A DNA stretch of 64,000 bases from JABDKJ01 sp964609215. GTDB lineage: Bacteria; Bacteroidota; Bacteroidia; Flavobacteriales_D; JABDKJ01. Location: the NCBI GenBank assembly GCA_964609215.1, contig CAZSQZ010000001.1, forward strand, positions 434,001 through 498,000, in the 5' to 3' direction. This document shows, piece after piece, positions 33,897-41,982 of this stretch (position 1 is the first letter of the stretch; the number at the start of each line of letters is the position of its first letter). The position numbers were made by a program, and so were the translations under genes. The notes below the pieces were generated by a model. It was not told the origin of the DNA. It did no database searches and saw only the letters and a program-made list of their open reading frames with translations.

Positions 33897-35689
33897 TCTT
33901 CGTTAAAATAGTTAAAAATCAATTCTGCTTTTTTCTTACCAACAACAACACTGAGTTGCTCAATGTTAGCCTCCCTTACATTTTTGATTGACTTAAATTT
34001 TTGCAGTAAAGTTTGAGCTGTTGCTTTTCCAATTCCTTCTATTTCGGTTAGACCAGTTTTAAGTGTATGTTTTCTTCTTTTTAGCCTATGATGCGTAATT
34101 CCAAAACGATGGGCCTCATTTCGTAAATGCTGAATTACTTTCAAAGACTCTGATCTTTTATCAATATAAATTGGAATAGAATCATGAGGAAAAAATATTT
34201 CTTCTAGTCGTTTTGCAATGCCGATAATAGCCACTTGTTTTTCTATCCCTAGCCTTTCAAGGCTTTTATACGCAGATGAAAGCTGGCCCTTGCCACCATC
34301 TATTATTATTAATTGAGGCAGGGGCAGACCATCTTTTAAAAGACGAGAATATCTTCTTTGGACAACCTCCTCCATTGATGCAAAGTCATTTGGCCCGGTA
34401 ACCGTTTTGATATTGAAATGCCGATATTCTTTCTTAGCGGGTTTGGCATCTCTAAAAACTACACAAGCAGATACAGGTTGAGCACCCTGAAAGTTGGAAT
34501 TGTCAAAACACTCAATATGAGTAGGAAGTTCTTTTAACCTTAAATCGGATTTTATTTGTTCTAACAACCTGTTTTTTCTAGACTCAGGATCGACTATTTT
34601 TTCCTGTTTACGTTGATTCAGAATGTGGTATTTAATGCTTCTTTCAGCCATTTCAAGTAGGCTTTTCTTATCTCCCCTCAAGGGAATATGTTGCATGAAA
34701 GAAGGAAACTCGGAACTCAGTTTAAAAGGAATAATAACTTCTTCAGCAATTGACTTAAACTTATCTCGAATTTCAAGGACGGCAATAGTCAACAGATCCT
34801 CATCTGCTTCATCCAGTTTCTTTTTTATTTCGGTATTGTATGACTGAACAACAGCGCCATCAATAATGCTTAGGTAGTTTATATATGCTGTCTTTAGGTC
34901 CGAACTTATATTGAAGACATCGGCATTTTTAATGGAAGGATTTACAACTACCGATTTACTTTGATATTTATCTAGCATAAAAATCTTTTCTTTCAGCTGT
35001 TGTGCTTTTTCAAACTCTAGTTCTTTGGAAGCTAGATCCATTTTTGCTTCCAAAACTTTTTTAACCTCTGAAACATTTCCTTTTATTATCTTCTTGATTT
35101 CCTTAATTCCTAGGTCGTAATCTGTTTTGGACTGATAACCTTGGCATGGTCCAAGACAATTTTTTAGATGATATTCCAAGCATACTTTGAACTTACCAAC
35201 CTTAATATTATCGTCACTTAAGGCATAGTTGCAATTTCGCAACGGGTAAAGTTTACTTGCTAAATCAAGTAAGGTTTTCATTAGTTTAACCGAAGCGTAT
35301 GGACCAAAATATTCTGAGCCATCTTTTATTTTATTTCGGGTAGAGAAAATTCTGGGAAATGGTTCCTTTTTAATACATATCCATGGAAAGGTTTTATCAT
35401 CCTTTAGTTGAATATTATATTTTGGTTGTAGCTGCTTTATTATGTTGTTTTCTAGAAGCAGAGCATCTAATTCTGTGGCGGTTTCCACATATCTAATAGA
35501 GCTGATTTTTTTAACCAACACGCGTGTTTTTCCATTTAAATTTCCCGATTTGTTGAAATAAGAAGAAACTCTATTCCTCAATTTTTTAGCCTTGCCAACG
35601 TATAGAATTGTTCCTTCTTCATCGTAGTATTGGTAAATACCTGGCCTGTTCGGCAATGATGTAATTTCTTTTTGAAGGCTATCTAACAC
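33893..35689 (-). CDS. uvrC: Excinuclease ABC subunit C
   Basis: Dual-incision nuclease of nucleotide excision repair, 598 aa, GTG start. The GIY-YIG domain covers about 15-95 (PGIYQYYDEEGTILYVGKAK). Four cysteines fitting the UvrC iron-sulfur cluster lie at about 155-185 (RNCNYAL, KVCLEY, KNCLGPCQG). A UVR helix pair (about 200-240) follows, then the RNase H-like nuclease (HIECFDNSNFQGAQP, LIIIDGGKGQL) and terminal HhH motifs (LTEIEGIGKATAQTLL). It starts 104 bases from the divergent carotenoid-locus regulator gene. Confidence 0.96.
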   Translation of the reverse strand: MLDSLQKEITSLPNRPGIYQYYDEEGTILYVGKAKKLRNRVSSYFNKSGNLNGKTRVLVKKISSIRYVETATELDALLLENNIIKQLQPKYNIQLKDDKTFPWICIKKEPFPRIFSTRNKIKDGSEYFGPYASVKLMKTLLDLASKLYPLRNCNYALSDDNIKVGKFKVCLEYHLKNCLGPCQGYQSKTDYDLGIKEIKKIIKGNVSEVKKVLEAKMDLASKELEFEKAQQLKEKIFMLDKYQSKSVVVNPSIKNADVFNISSDLKTAYINYLSIIDGAVVQSYNTEIKKKLDEADEDLLTIAVLEIRDKFKSIAEEVIIPFKLSSEFPSFMQHIPLRGDKKSLLEMAERSIKYHILNQRKQEKIVDPESRKNRLLEQIKSDLRLKELPTHIECFDNSNFQGAQPVSACVVFRDAKPAKKEYRHFNIKTVTGPNDFASMEEVVQRRYSRLLKDGLPLPQLIIIDGGKGQLSSAYKSLERLGIEKQVAIIGIAKRLEEIFFPHDSIPIYIDKRSESLKVIQHLRNEAHRFGITHHRLKRRKHTLKTGLTEIEGIGKATAQTLLQKFKSIKNVREANIEQLSVVVGKKKAELIFNYFNED

Positions 35690-35759
35690 AAGTCAAAATT
35701 AGAAAAGGCTTACAATAATCGTAATGTTTTTCCTTTTCTGCTCGTCTAAATTTATTAAC

Positions 35760-35793
35760 TTTGTTTAACTATATACGTAAATAATTAAACAAA
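35760..35793. promoter_or_regulatory. Candidate operator: 9-bp inverted repeat ending at the merR start codon
   Basis: TTTGTTTAA at 35760-35768 and its exact complement TTAAACAAA at 35785-35793 flank 16 bases; the right arm touches the ATG. Arm spacing (25 bases start to start) suits a dimeric or tetrameric MerR-type regulator. Related copies precede three more transcription units of the same locus, which suggests autoregulation. The proposed binding is inference. Confidence 0.5.
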
Positions 35794-36669
35794 ATGGGAA
35801 AGTATTCAATCAAAGATTTAGAAAGACTGAGCGGAATAAGGGCCCATACCATTAGGATTTGGGAGAAGCGATATAATGTTGTTGAACCTCAAAGAACATC
35901 AACTAATATTCGTTATTATTCGGATAATGATCTGAAGAAAATTCTCAATATAGCCTTGCTCAATAGGGCTGGTGTAAAAATCAGCAATATTGTTGAGTTG
36001 AGCTCTGAAGAATTAAAGCAAAAAATTGAGGATTATTCGGTTGTAAAAGAAGATTTTAAGTTCTTTCTAGATAGCTTGGTATTTGCCATGGTAGACATGG
36101 ATGAGAAGAGATTTGAGAAACTTTTAGACCAGGCCATTTTGGATTATGGAATGGAAAGAGCCATGGTAGAAATAATTTACCCATTTTTCAAAAATGTTGG
36201 CATTCTATGGCTTACAGGCGGCTTGAATCCTGGACAAGAGCATTATGTTTCCAATTTTGTTAGAGCGAGATTAATCATTGCAATAGATAAAAGAAATGAA
36301 AGAATTGACTATGATAAAAGGGTCATTCTATTCCTTCCTGAGAATGAGTGGCACGAGTTAGGGCTTTTATTTTTTCATTACATCTGTTTAGGTTTGAAGG
36401 TAAGGCCATTTTATTTAGGACAGTCGGTTCCATTAAACTCACTTGAGGCAATTATTCAATCTAAGAACCCGGATTTTTTGGTTTTCTCAAACCTTTCCAT
36501 TAAAAGCCAAAAAGCATTTAAAAATTATTTAGAAAAATTGACAAAGATTGCTAAGCATCAAGAAATAATTTTCATTGATAGACCAGCAGAAAAGAACAGT
36601 GTTTTAGATCAGTTTGATATTTATAATCCGACAGAAATAGAAGATTTCAAACAATTTATAAATGATTAA
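35794..36669 (+). CDS. B12-binding MerR family regulator, CarH/LitR-like
   Basis: Predicted light- or B12-responsive transcription factor, 291 aa. A MerR winged-helix domain (about 1-70, GIRAHTIRIWEKRYNVVEP) is joined to a helical cap and a cobalamin-binding Rossmann domain (about 175-285). The cap keeps the W-x9-EH pattern (Trp139, Glu149, His150), which in CarH covers the adenosyl group of coenzyme B12. The B12 loop has ExHxxG (Glu185, His187, Gly190), where the His is the lower cobalt ligand. The residue after Trp139 is Leu, whereas Thermus CarH has His132 there. It heads the carotenoid locus and probably controls the sigma factor gene and pigment genes. Confidence 0.85.
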   Translation: MGKYSIKDLERLSGIRAHTIRIWEKRYNVVEPQRTSTNIRYYSDNDLKKILNIALLNRAGVKISNIVELSSEELKQKIEDYSVVKEDFKFFLDSLVFAMVDMDEKRFEKLLDQAILDYGMERAMVEIIYPFFKNVGILWLTGGLNPGQEHYVSNFVRARLIIAIDKRNERIDYDKRVILFLPENEWHELGLLFFHYICLGLKVRPFYLGQSVPLNSLEAIIQSKNPDFLVFSNLSIKSQKAFKNYLEKLTKIAKHQEIIFIDRPAEKNSVLDQFDIYNPTEIEDFKQFIND

Positions 36670-36695
36670 CAAATTGATAAAAAGATTAAACAAAA
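36666..36695. promoter_or_regulatory. Candidate operator before the ECF sigma gene
   Basis: GATTAACAAA (starting at 36664, overlapping the merR stop) and GATTAAACAAA (starting at 36684) form a direct repeat with 20-base spacing. The second ends three bases before the sigma-factor ATG, the same placement as before merR. It could serve the regulator encoded just upstream. Confidence 0.42.
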
Positions 36696-36698
36696 TAG

Positions 36699-37205
36699 AT
36701 GACAGCACCAGAGTTTTATAAGCAAATAATCGATTTCCAATCCTCTCTAAAAGGTTTTGCCTTTAAGTTCACATCAAATGAGGATGATGCTAATGATCTT
36801 CTTCAAGAAACATATCTGAAGGCACTTAGATATAAAGACAAATTTGCTGAACACAGCAATTTGAAGGCTTGGTTATATACGATAATGAAGAATACGTTCA
36901 TTAACAACTATCGAAAAGCGAAAAAGGCAAATACTTTGCTGGATGACACGGATGAACATTACTTTTTAAATCTGGGTGATAGTTCAAAATTAGAGTCGCC
37001 TCAACAAAAGCTTGCATATAAGGAAATAATCAAAGCAATAAACTCCTTAAGCGATGAATACAGAATTCCATTTCAAATGCACTATAATGGATTTAAGTAT
37101 AAGGAGATAGCTGATCATTTAGAATTACCAATTGGCACTATAAAAAGCAGAATTTTTTTGGCAAGAAAGAAGCTAAGTGATATGCTTGTGGACTATAGAA
37201 GCTAA
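36699..37205 (+). CDS. ECF-type RNA polymerase sigma factor
   Basis: Group 4 sigma factor of 168 aa. Region 2 covers about 10-75 (DDANDLLQETYLKALRYKDKF, LKAWLYTIMKNTFINNYRK) and region 4 about 105-165 (SDEYRIPFQMHYNGFKYKEIADHL, then PIGTIKSRIFLARKKL). No anti-sigma gene is adjacent, so its activity is probably set by how much is made, under the upstream MerR regulator. crtI starts directly after its stop, so both are on one transcript. This MerR-sigma-crtI order recurs in flavobacterial carotenoid clusters. Confidence 0.9.
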   Translation: MTAPEFYKQIIDFQSSLKGFAFKFTSNEDDANDLLQETYLKALRYKDKFAEHSNLKAWLYTIMKNTFINNYRKAKKANTLLDDTDEHYFLNLGDSSKLESPQQKLAYKEIIKAINSLSDEYRIPFQMHYNGFKYKEIADHLELPIGTIKSRIFLARKKLSDMLVDYRS

Positions 37206-38672
37206 ATGGGGAAGAAGGTATTAGTTATTGGGTCGGGATTTTCGGGACTTTCTGTATCCACTTTCTTGGCAAATGCTGGCTGTGATGTAACAGTTTTGGA
37301 AAAACACGATCATCCGGGAGGAAGGGCAAGAACCTTTAGCGAAAAAGGATTTACTTTTGACATGGGCCCTTCTTGGTATTGGATGCCAGATGTTTTTGAA
37401 AGATACTTTAATCAATTTGGGAGAAAAGTGTCTGATTATTATCATCTAGATCGTCTTTCACCATCTTACAAAGTACTTTATGAAAATGATGAATTAGACA
37501 TTCCCGCAAACTTGGATGCACTTTATGCGCTATTCGAAAAAATTGAAAAAGGGAGTGCAGAAAAATTGAAGCAATTTTTAGCGGAGGCGGAGTATAAATA
37601 TAAAGTTGGAATACAACAATTAGTATACAAACCGGGACAAAGTATTTTGGAATTTGCAGATGCGAAATTGATGAAGGGGATGCTAAAGTTGGATGTATTC
37701 AAACCCATCTCAAAGCAAATTCGCTCTCTGTTTAAGGATAAAAGGTTAATTGATTTATTAGAGTTTCCAGTTCTCTTTTTGGGTGCGAAGCCATCAAGAA
37801 CTCCGGCTCTATATAGTTTGATGAACTATGCTGATTTAGTTTTAGGCACATGGTATCCTAAGGGTGGAATGCATCAGATTGTTCAAGGAATGTATAAGCT
37901 TGCAATTGAAAAAGGAGTTCGATTTAGTTTTAACCAAAATGTGACAGCTTTTAATTTTGAGGGGAAAAGAATAAATGCTGTACTAACCGATGAGGACTCC
38001 CATAACTGTGATTGGGTAGTTTCAAGTGCGGATTATCATTTTACCGAAACAAAGCTATTACCCAAAAAATACAGAAACTATTCTGATCAGTATTGGGATA
38101 AAAGAGTGATGGCTCCTTCAAGCTTAATCTTTTATTTGGGAATTGATAAAAAACTTCCAAAGCTATTGCATCATAATCTTTTCTTTGATCAAGATTTTGA
38201 CTTGCATGCCTCTGAAATTTACGATAACCCAGTTTGGCCAACTGCTCCTCAGTTTTATGTGAGTTGCACTTCAAAAACAGATCAAAGTTCAGCTCCAGAA
38301 AATTGTGAAAATGTCTTTATCCTGGTTCCAGTTGCTCCGAATTTGCAGGACACAAAAGAAACAAGAGAGTATTATTTCAATATGATCATGAAAAGAATTG
38401 AAGATAGAATTGGCTATTCAATTAGAGAAAATATTTTGTTTAAACGTTCTTATGCTCACAATGAGTTTATAGAAGATTACAATTCCTATAAGGGTAATGC
38501 ATATGGTTTAGCAAATACGTTGAAACAGACTGCGGTTCTAAAACCTGGAATTAGAAATAAGAAAATTAAAAACCTTTACTATACAGGCCAGCTAACGGTT
38601 CCAGGGCCAGGCGTACCTCCGTCATTAATATCAGGAGAAGTAGTTGCTGGTGAACTTTTAAAAAGAATGTAG
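37206..38672 (+). CDS. crtI: Phytoene desaturase
   Basis: FAD-dependent desaturase/isomerase that turns 15-cis-phytoene into lycopene, 488 aa. The N-terminal dinucleotide-binding motif is VIGSGFSGLS (about 7-16), followed by VLEKHDHPGGRART and DMGPSWYWMPDVFERYF. The C-terminal carotenoid desaturase signature appears as NLYYTGQLTVPGPGVPPSL. Length and end motif fit bacterial CrtI. It starts directly at the sigma-factor stop. A CrtD-type C3,4-desaturase is a conceivable alternative, but CrtI is favoured because no other desaturase is in the cluster. Confidence 0.94.
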   Translation: MGKKVLVIGSGFSGLSVSTFLANAGCDVTVLEKHDHPGGRARTFSEKGFTFDMGPSWYWMPDVFERYFNQFGRKVSDYYHLDRLSPSYKVLYENDELDIPANLDALYALFEKIEKGSAEKLKQFLAEAEYKYKVGIQQLVYKPGQSILEFADAKLMKGMLKLDVFKPISKQIRSLFKDKRLIDLLEFPVLFLGAKPSRTPALYSLMNYADLVLGTWYPKGGMHQIVQGMYKLAIEKGVRFSFNQNVTAFNFEGKRINAVLTDEDSHNCDWVVSSADYHFTETKLLPKKYRNYSDQYWDKRVMAPSSLIFYLGIDKKLPKLLHHNLFFDQDFDLHASEIYDNPVWPTAPQFYVSCTSKTDQSSAPENCENVFILVPVAPNLQDTKETREYYFNMIMKRIEDRIGYSIRENILFKRSYAHNEFIEDYNSYKGNAYGLANTLKQTAVLKPGIRNKKIKNLYYTGQLTVPGPGVPPSLISGEVVAGELLKRM

Positions 38673-38673
38673 A

Positions 38674-38690
38674 TTAAACTATTAAACAAA
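38674..38690. promoter_or_regulatory. Candidate operator between crtI and crtB
   Basis: ATTAAACT and ATTAAACA stand in tandem directly after the crtI stop and run into a TTAAACAAA copy ending at 38690, 47 bases before the crtB ATG. A TTGTTTGTTAC stretch follows at about 38700. The rest of the 65-base gap has no other obvious structure. It may give crtB its own regulated promoter. Confidence 0.38.
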
Positions 38691-38737
38691 AATGATATCT
38701 TGTTTGTTACTTGAAAGCTGGATATTAAGAATATTAA

Positions 38738-39580
38738 ATGACCAATAAACCACTATACGATAAAGTAAGTTATAGGTGTTCAAAGAACATTACCAGATCA
38801 TATAGTACTTCTTTTTCTCTAGGAATAAAGCTTTTATCCAAGGAATTAAGAGAACACATCTATAACATTTATGGTTTTGTGAGGGTTGCTGATGAGATTG
38901 TCGATACTTTTTACAATTTTAAGAATGAGGATTTGTTTTATCGTTTCAAGGAAGATACCTACTTAGCCATTGAGCATGGAATAAGTACAAATCCTGTTTT
39001 AAATAGCTTTCAATACACTTTTAACAAATATCAAATTCCTATAGACTTGGTTGAGAAATTTCTCAAAAGCATGGAAATGGATTTGAATAAAAACAATTAT
39101 GATAGAGAACATTTCGATGAATATGTTTTAGGCAGCGCAGAAGTTGTTGGTTTGATGTGTTTGAAGGTTTTTGTTAAAGGAGATACCAAATTATATGATG
39201 AACTGACTCCATTTGCAATGAAGTTAGGAGCTGCATTTCAAAAGATTAATTTTTTAAGGGATTTGAAAAACGACTTTCAAGATCTGGGAAGATCTTATTT
39301 TCCGGAAGTTGATATGGCAAACCTATGCGCTAGAACTAAAATGGTTATTGAGGAGGAAATAGCAGAAGACTTTAGACAAGGACTAATCGGTATTCAAAGG
39401 CTTCCAAGAAACTCTCGTTTTGGAGTATACCTCGCCTACAAATATTACTTAAGATTATTTAATAAGATTAGTAAGCTTGATTTCGAAGATATTCTCGAGA
39501 AAAGAATTAGAATTCCAAATGAGCAGAAAGCAACTATTTTGGTAAAGTCTTATTTAAGACATAGTTTTAATTTGTTATAG
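38738..39580 (+). CDS. crtB: Phytoene synthase
   Basis: Condenses two geranylgeranyl diphosphates to phytoene, the first committed carotenoid step, 280 aa. Both Asp-rich motifs are present: DEIVD (52-56, after YGFVRVA) and DLKNDFQDLGRSYFP (about 173-187), which hold the Mg-diphosphates. The N-terminal RSYSTSFSLG flap is typical. No GGPP synthase (crtE) gene lies in the window, so GGPP must come from elsewhere. idi follows after 11 bases. Confidence 0.95.
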   Translation: MTNKPLYDKVSYRCSKNITRSYSTSFSLGIKLLSKELREHIYNIYGFVRVADEIVDTFYNFKNEDLFYRFKEDTYLAIEHGISTNPVLNSFQYTFNKYQIPIDLVEKFLKSMEMDLNKNNYDREHFDEYVLGSAEVVGLMCLKVFVKGDTKLYDELTPFAMKLGAAFQKINFLRDLKNDFQDLGRSYFPEVDMANLCARTKMVIEEEIAEDFRQGLIGIQRLPRNSRFGVYLAYKYYLRLFNKISKLDFEDILEKRIRIPNEQKATILVKSYLRHSFNLL

Positions 39581-39591
39581 TTTTACTTCCA

Positions 39592-40116
39592 ATGGAACAT
39601 GTGATTTTGGTCAATAATCAGGACGATAGTATTGGCACAATGGAGAAGATGGAAGCTCATGAAAAGGGGGTTTTACATAGAGCTTTTTCTGTTTTTTTGT
39701 TTAATGAAAAAGGAGAAATGCTACTACAACAAAGAGCAAAGAGCAAATACCATTCTGGAGGCTTGTGGACCAATACTTGTTGCAGCCATCCGAGACCTGA
39801 AGAAAGCACGTTAAATGCTGCCTCTAGGCGTTTAATAGAGGAGATGGGAATTAAAGCAGAGGTCCATGAAATTTTTCAATTTATATATAGGGCAGAGTTG
39901 GACCAAGGCTTAATTGAACATGAACTGGATCATGTTTTTTTTGGTCATTTTGATGGAGAATTCGAAATTAACAAAGAGGAAGTGGAGTCAGCACGGTATA
40001 TTTCCAAGGAAGAATTGATATTAGAAGTAGATCAAACACCAGAGAATTTTACAGAGTGGTTTAAAATAGCTCTCCCTGAAGTTTTGAAGCACTGGGATAA
40101 TTATCTTTTGAATTGA
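39592..40116 (+). CDS. idi: Isopentenyl-diphosphate delta-isomerase, type 1
   Basis: Interconverts isopentenyl and dimethylallyl diphosphate, supplying the starter unit for isoprenoids, 174 aa. It has a Nudix-like fold with the family signatures GGLWTNTCCSHPRP (active-site Cys64, metal ligand His66) and ASRRLIEEMGI. The EHELDHVFFG segment carries the catalytic glutamate region. Its place between crtB and the photolyase gene puts precursor supply under carotenoid control. Its stop overlaps the photolyase ATG by one base (TGATG). Confidence 0.94.
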   Translation: MEHVILVNNQDDSIGTMEKMEAHEKGVLHRAFSVFLFNEKGEMLLQQRAKSKYHSGGLWTNTCCSHPRPEESTLNAASRRLIEEMGIKAEVHEIFQFIYRAELDQGLIEHELDHVFFGHFDGEFEINKEEVESARYISKEELILEVDQTPENFTEWFKIALPEVLKHWDNYLLN

Positions 40117-41408
40117 TGACCAGTATCTTTTGGCATCGAAGAGATTTACGAATAGATGACAATGCAGGTCTTTATTATTCGTTAAAGGAAAGCCATAACG
40201 TTCAACCAATTTTTATTTTTGATTTAGAAATTCTTGCTCAATTGAAGAAGAATGATACAAGGGTTCAGTTTATCCATCAGGCGCTTCAAAGGCTAAAAGG
40301 AGAATACCAAAAATTAAATACGGACCTGAAGGTTTACTATGGAAACCCTTTGAGTGTATGGAAACAAATTGTTCAAGAAGAGAATATAGACGCAGTCTAT
40401 ACAAATCATGATTATGAGCCATATGCAATTTCGCGTGATAAAGATGTTAAGGCCTATTTGGAGCGTGAGAATATTTCATTTAAAACATTTAAGGATCAGG
40501 CAATTTTTGAGAAAGATGAGGTCACAAAGGCTGATGGCTTACCTTATACTGTTTTCACTCCCTATTCTAGAAAGTGGAAGGAAAAGTTAAATGAATTTTA
40601 TTTAGAAAGTTACTCAGTTCAAAACCATCAATCAAATTTTAAAAAAATCGATCCAACCGATTTGATTGGTTTGGAAGAAATGGGTTTCAGTTCATCTGAT
40701 TTTAAATTTCCTAAACCTAATTTGGATTTGGAAATACTAAGAAAATATGCTGAGCAAAGAGATTTTCCTTCAAGAAATGGAACAAGCAGACTTAGTGTTC
40801 ATCTTAGGTTTGGAACGGTGAGCATACGAAAATTGGCGAGAATAGGACTTGTAGAGAATGAAAAATGGTTGAATGAGTTAATATGGAGAGATTTCTATAT
40901 GATGATTCTGCACCACTTTCCGCATGTTGTCAAAAGTGCTTTTAGACCAAAATATGACCGTATCGTTTGGAGAAATAATGAAAAAGAATTTCTTCAATGG
41001 TGTAAAGGAGAAACGGGTTACCCAATTGTTGATGCAGGTATGAGAGAATTGAATCAAACGGGATTTATGCATAATAGAGTTCGAATGATAGTTGCCTCCT
41101 TTTTAACAAAGCATTTACTTATAGATTGGAGATGGGGAGAAGCATATTTTGCAGAAAAACTAATGGATTTTGAACTGTCTTCAAATAATGGAGGTTGGCA
41201 ATGGGCTTCCGGTTCAGGATGTGATGCCGCTCCCTATTTCAGAGTTTTTAATCCTGAATTACAAACCAAAAAGTTTGATTCAAATTTTGAATATATTAGA
41301 AAGTGGGTCCCAGAGTTTGAAGATCCGTTTTCCTATTCCCAACCTATTGTAGAGCACAAAATGGCGAGACTCAGAGCCATAGAAACATATAAAAGGCATC
41401 TATCTTAA
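40116..41408 (+). CDS. phr: Deoxyribodipyrimidine photolyase (class I CPD type)
   Basis: Blue-light FAD enzyme that splits cyclobutane pyrimidine dimers, 430 aa. The alpha/beta antenna domain starts with SIFWHRRDLRIDDNAGL. The FAD domain has NELIWRDFYMMILHHFP, GYPIVDAGMRELNQTGFMHNR and WRWGEAYFAEKLMDFELSS. The NNGGWQWASGSGCDAAPYF stretch keeps the Asn near FAD that separates photolyases from plant-type cryptochromes. The electron-transfer Trp residues appear intact. The link to carotenoid genes suggests a common photoprotective response. A cryptochrome-like signalling role cannot be excluded. Confidence 0.92.
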   Translation: MTSIFWHRRDLRIDDNAGLYYSLKESHNVQPIFIFDLEILAQLKKNDTRVQFIHQALQRLKGEYQKLNTDLKVYYGNPLSVWKQIVQEENIDAVYTNHDYEPYAISRDKDVKAYLERENISFKTFKDQAIFEKDEVTKADGLPYTVFTPYSRKWKEKLNEFYLESYSVQNHQSNFKKIDPTDLIGLEEMGFSSSDFKFPKPNLDLEILRKYAEQRDFPSRNGTSRLSVHLRFGTVSIRKLARIGLVENEKWLNELIWRDFYMMILHHFPHVVKSAFRPKYDRIVWRNNEKEFLQWCKGETGYPIVDAGMRELNQTGFMHNRVRMIVASFLTKHLLIDWRWGEAYFAEKLMDFELSSNNGGWQWASGSGCDAAPYFRVFNPELQTKKFDSNFEYIRKWVPEFEDPFSYSQPIVEHKMARLRAIETYKRHLS

Positions 41409-41930
41409 TTCTCCAATTAATCTGAAATAGTCCTTCAAAACAATATTGATTTTATTCAAATCTTTGGACTTTACTTGGATAGACTTTTCATTTTTAATAA
41501 GGTGAACTTCATGATTTTCGCTTATAGAATGGTAAAGCATATAAGCCACTCTTAAATGGTCCCTTCCATTCATATTTGCAGAATCCATTACTATGCTTTC
41601 TTCATTTATTTTAAAAGCGATTTTAAAGGATTCAATATTTTCAAATAAAACCAAAGCTTGGTTTGTTCTCCAGGCATTACAAATTGTAGGGCTTAAGGGA
41701 TGATTTGTGTTTAAGTCTTTATAATTATATAAGTCTATTTGTTCTGCGTTTTTTTCCCTTTGAGTATAGAAAAAACTGCGAATGTTTTTGAAATAAATTT
41801 CATCTTGACTTGCAACTTGAGTGCTTAAATTTTCGAAAGTAAATTCTTCCTTATTGGAACTAAAAAAGACCGCCAGAAGGAACATACAAATGAACCATAT
41901 AAGAAAGTATATTTTGCTTACTCTAGACAT
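41400..41930 (-). CDS. Uncharacterised single-pass membrane protein of the carotenoid locus
   Basis: Protein of 176 aa with an N-terminal membrane anchor (about 7-24, YFLIWFICMFLLAVFF) and a soluble remainder that is probably extracytoplasmic. No domain recognised. Two charged alpha/beta stretches are seen (SFKIAFKINEESIVMDS, and a C-terminal basic NEKSIQVKSKDLNKINIVL). It is transcribed away from the redox gene at 41983 across a perfect TGTTTAA-T-TTAAACA palindrome like those before the regulatory genes. Its 3' end overlaps the photolyase gene by nine bases. Regulation suggests a role in the light or pigment response; the biochemical function is unknown. Confidence 0.7.
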   Translation of the reverse strand: MSRVSKIYFLIWFICMFLLAVFFSSNKEEFTFENLSTQVASQDEIYFKNIRSFFYTQREKNAEQIDLYNYKDLNTNHPLSPTICNAWRTNQALVLFENIESFKIAFKINEESIVMDSANMNGRDHLRVAYMLYHSISENHEVHLIKNEKSIQVKSKDLNKINIVLKDYFRLIGELR

Positions 41931-41933
41931 TTA

Positions 41934-41951
41934 TTTTGTTTAATTTAAACA
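41934..41951. promoter_or_regulatory. Candidate operator: palindrome between divergent genes
   Basis: TGTTTAA (41937-41943), one T, then TTAAACA (41945-41951) form a perfect 15-base palindrome, extended by TTT on the left. Read on the minus strand it gives TTAAACAAAATAA directly before the ATG of the gene ending at 41400, almost the same as before the ECF sigma gene. It could control both divergent genes. Confidence 0.5.
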
Positions 41952-41982
41952 TAAAACACATTTGTTTGTTCTATTGCTGTCT

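Noticed and set aside
40116..41408. Annotation as a cryptochrome
   Set aside because: The Asn near FAD and the full CPD-photolyase motif set favour repair activity, though a signalling role is not excluded.
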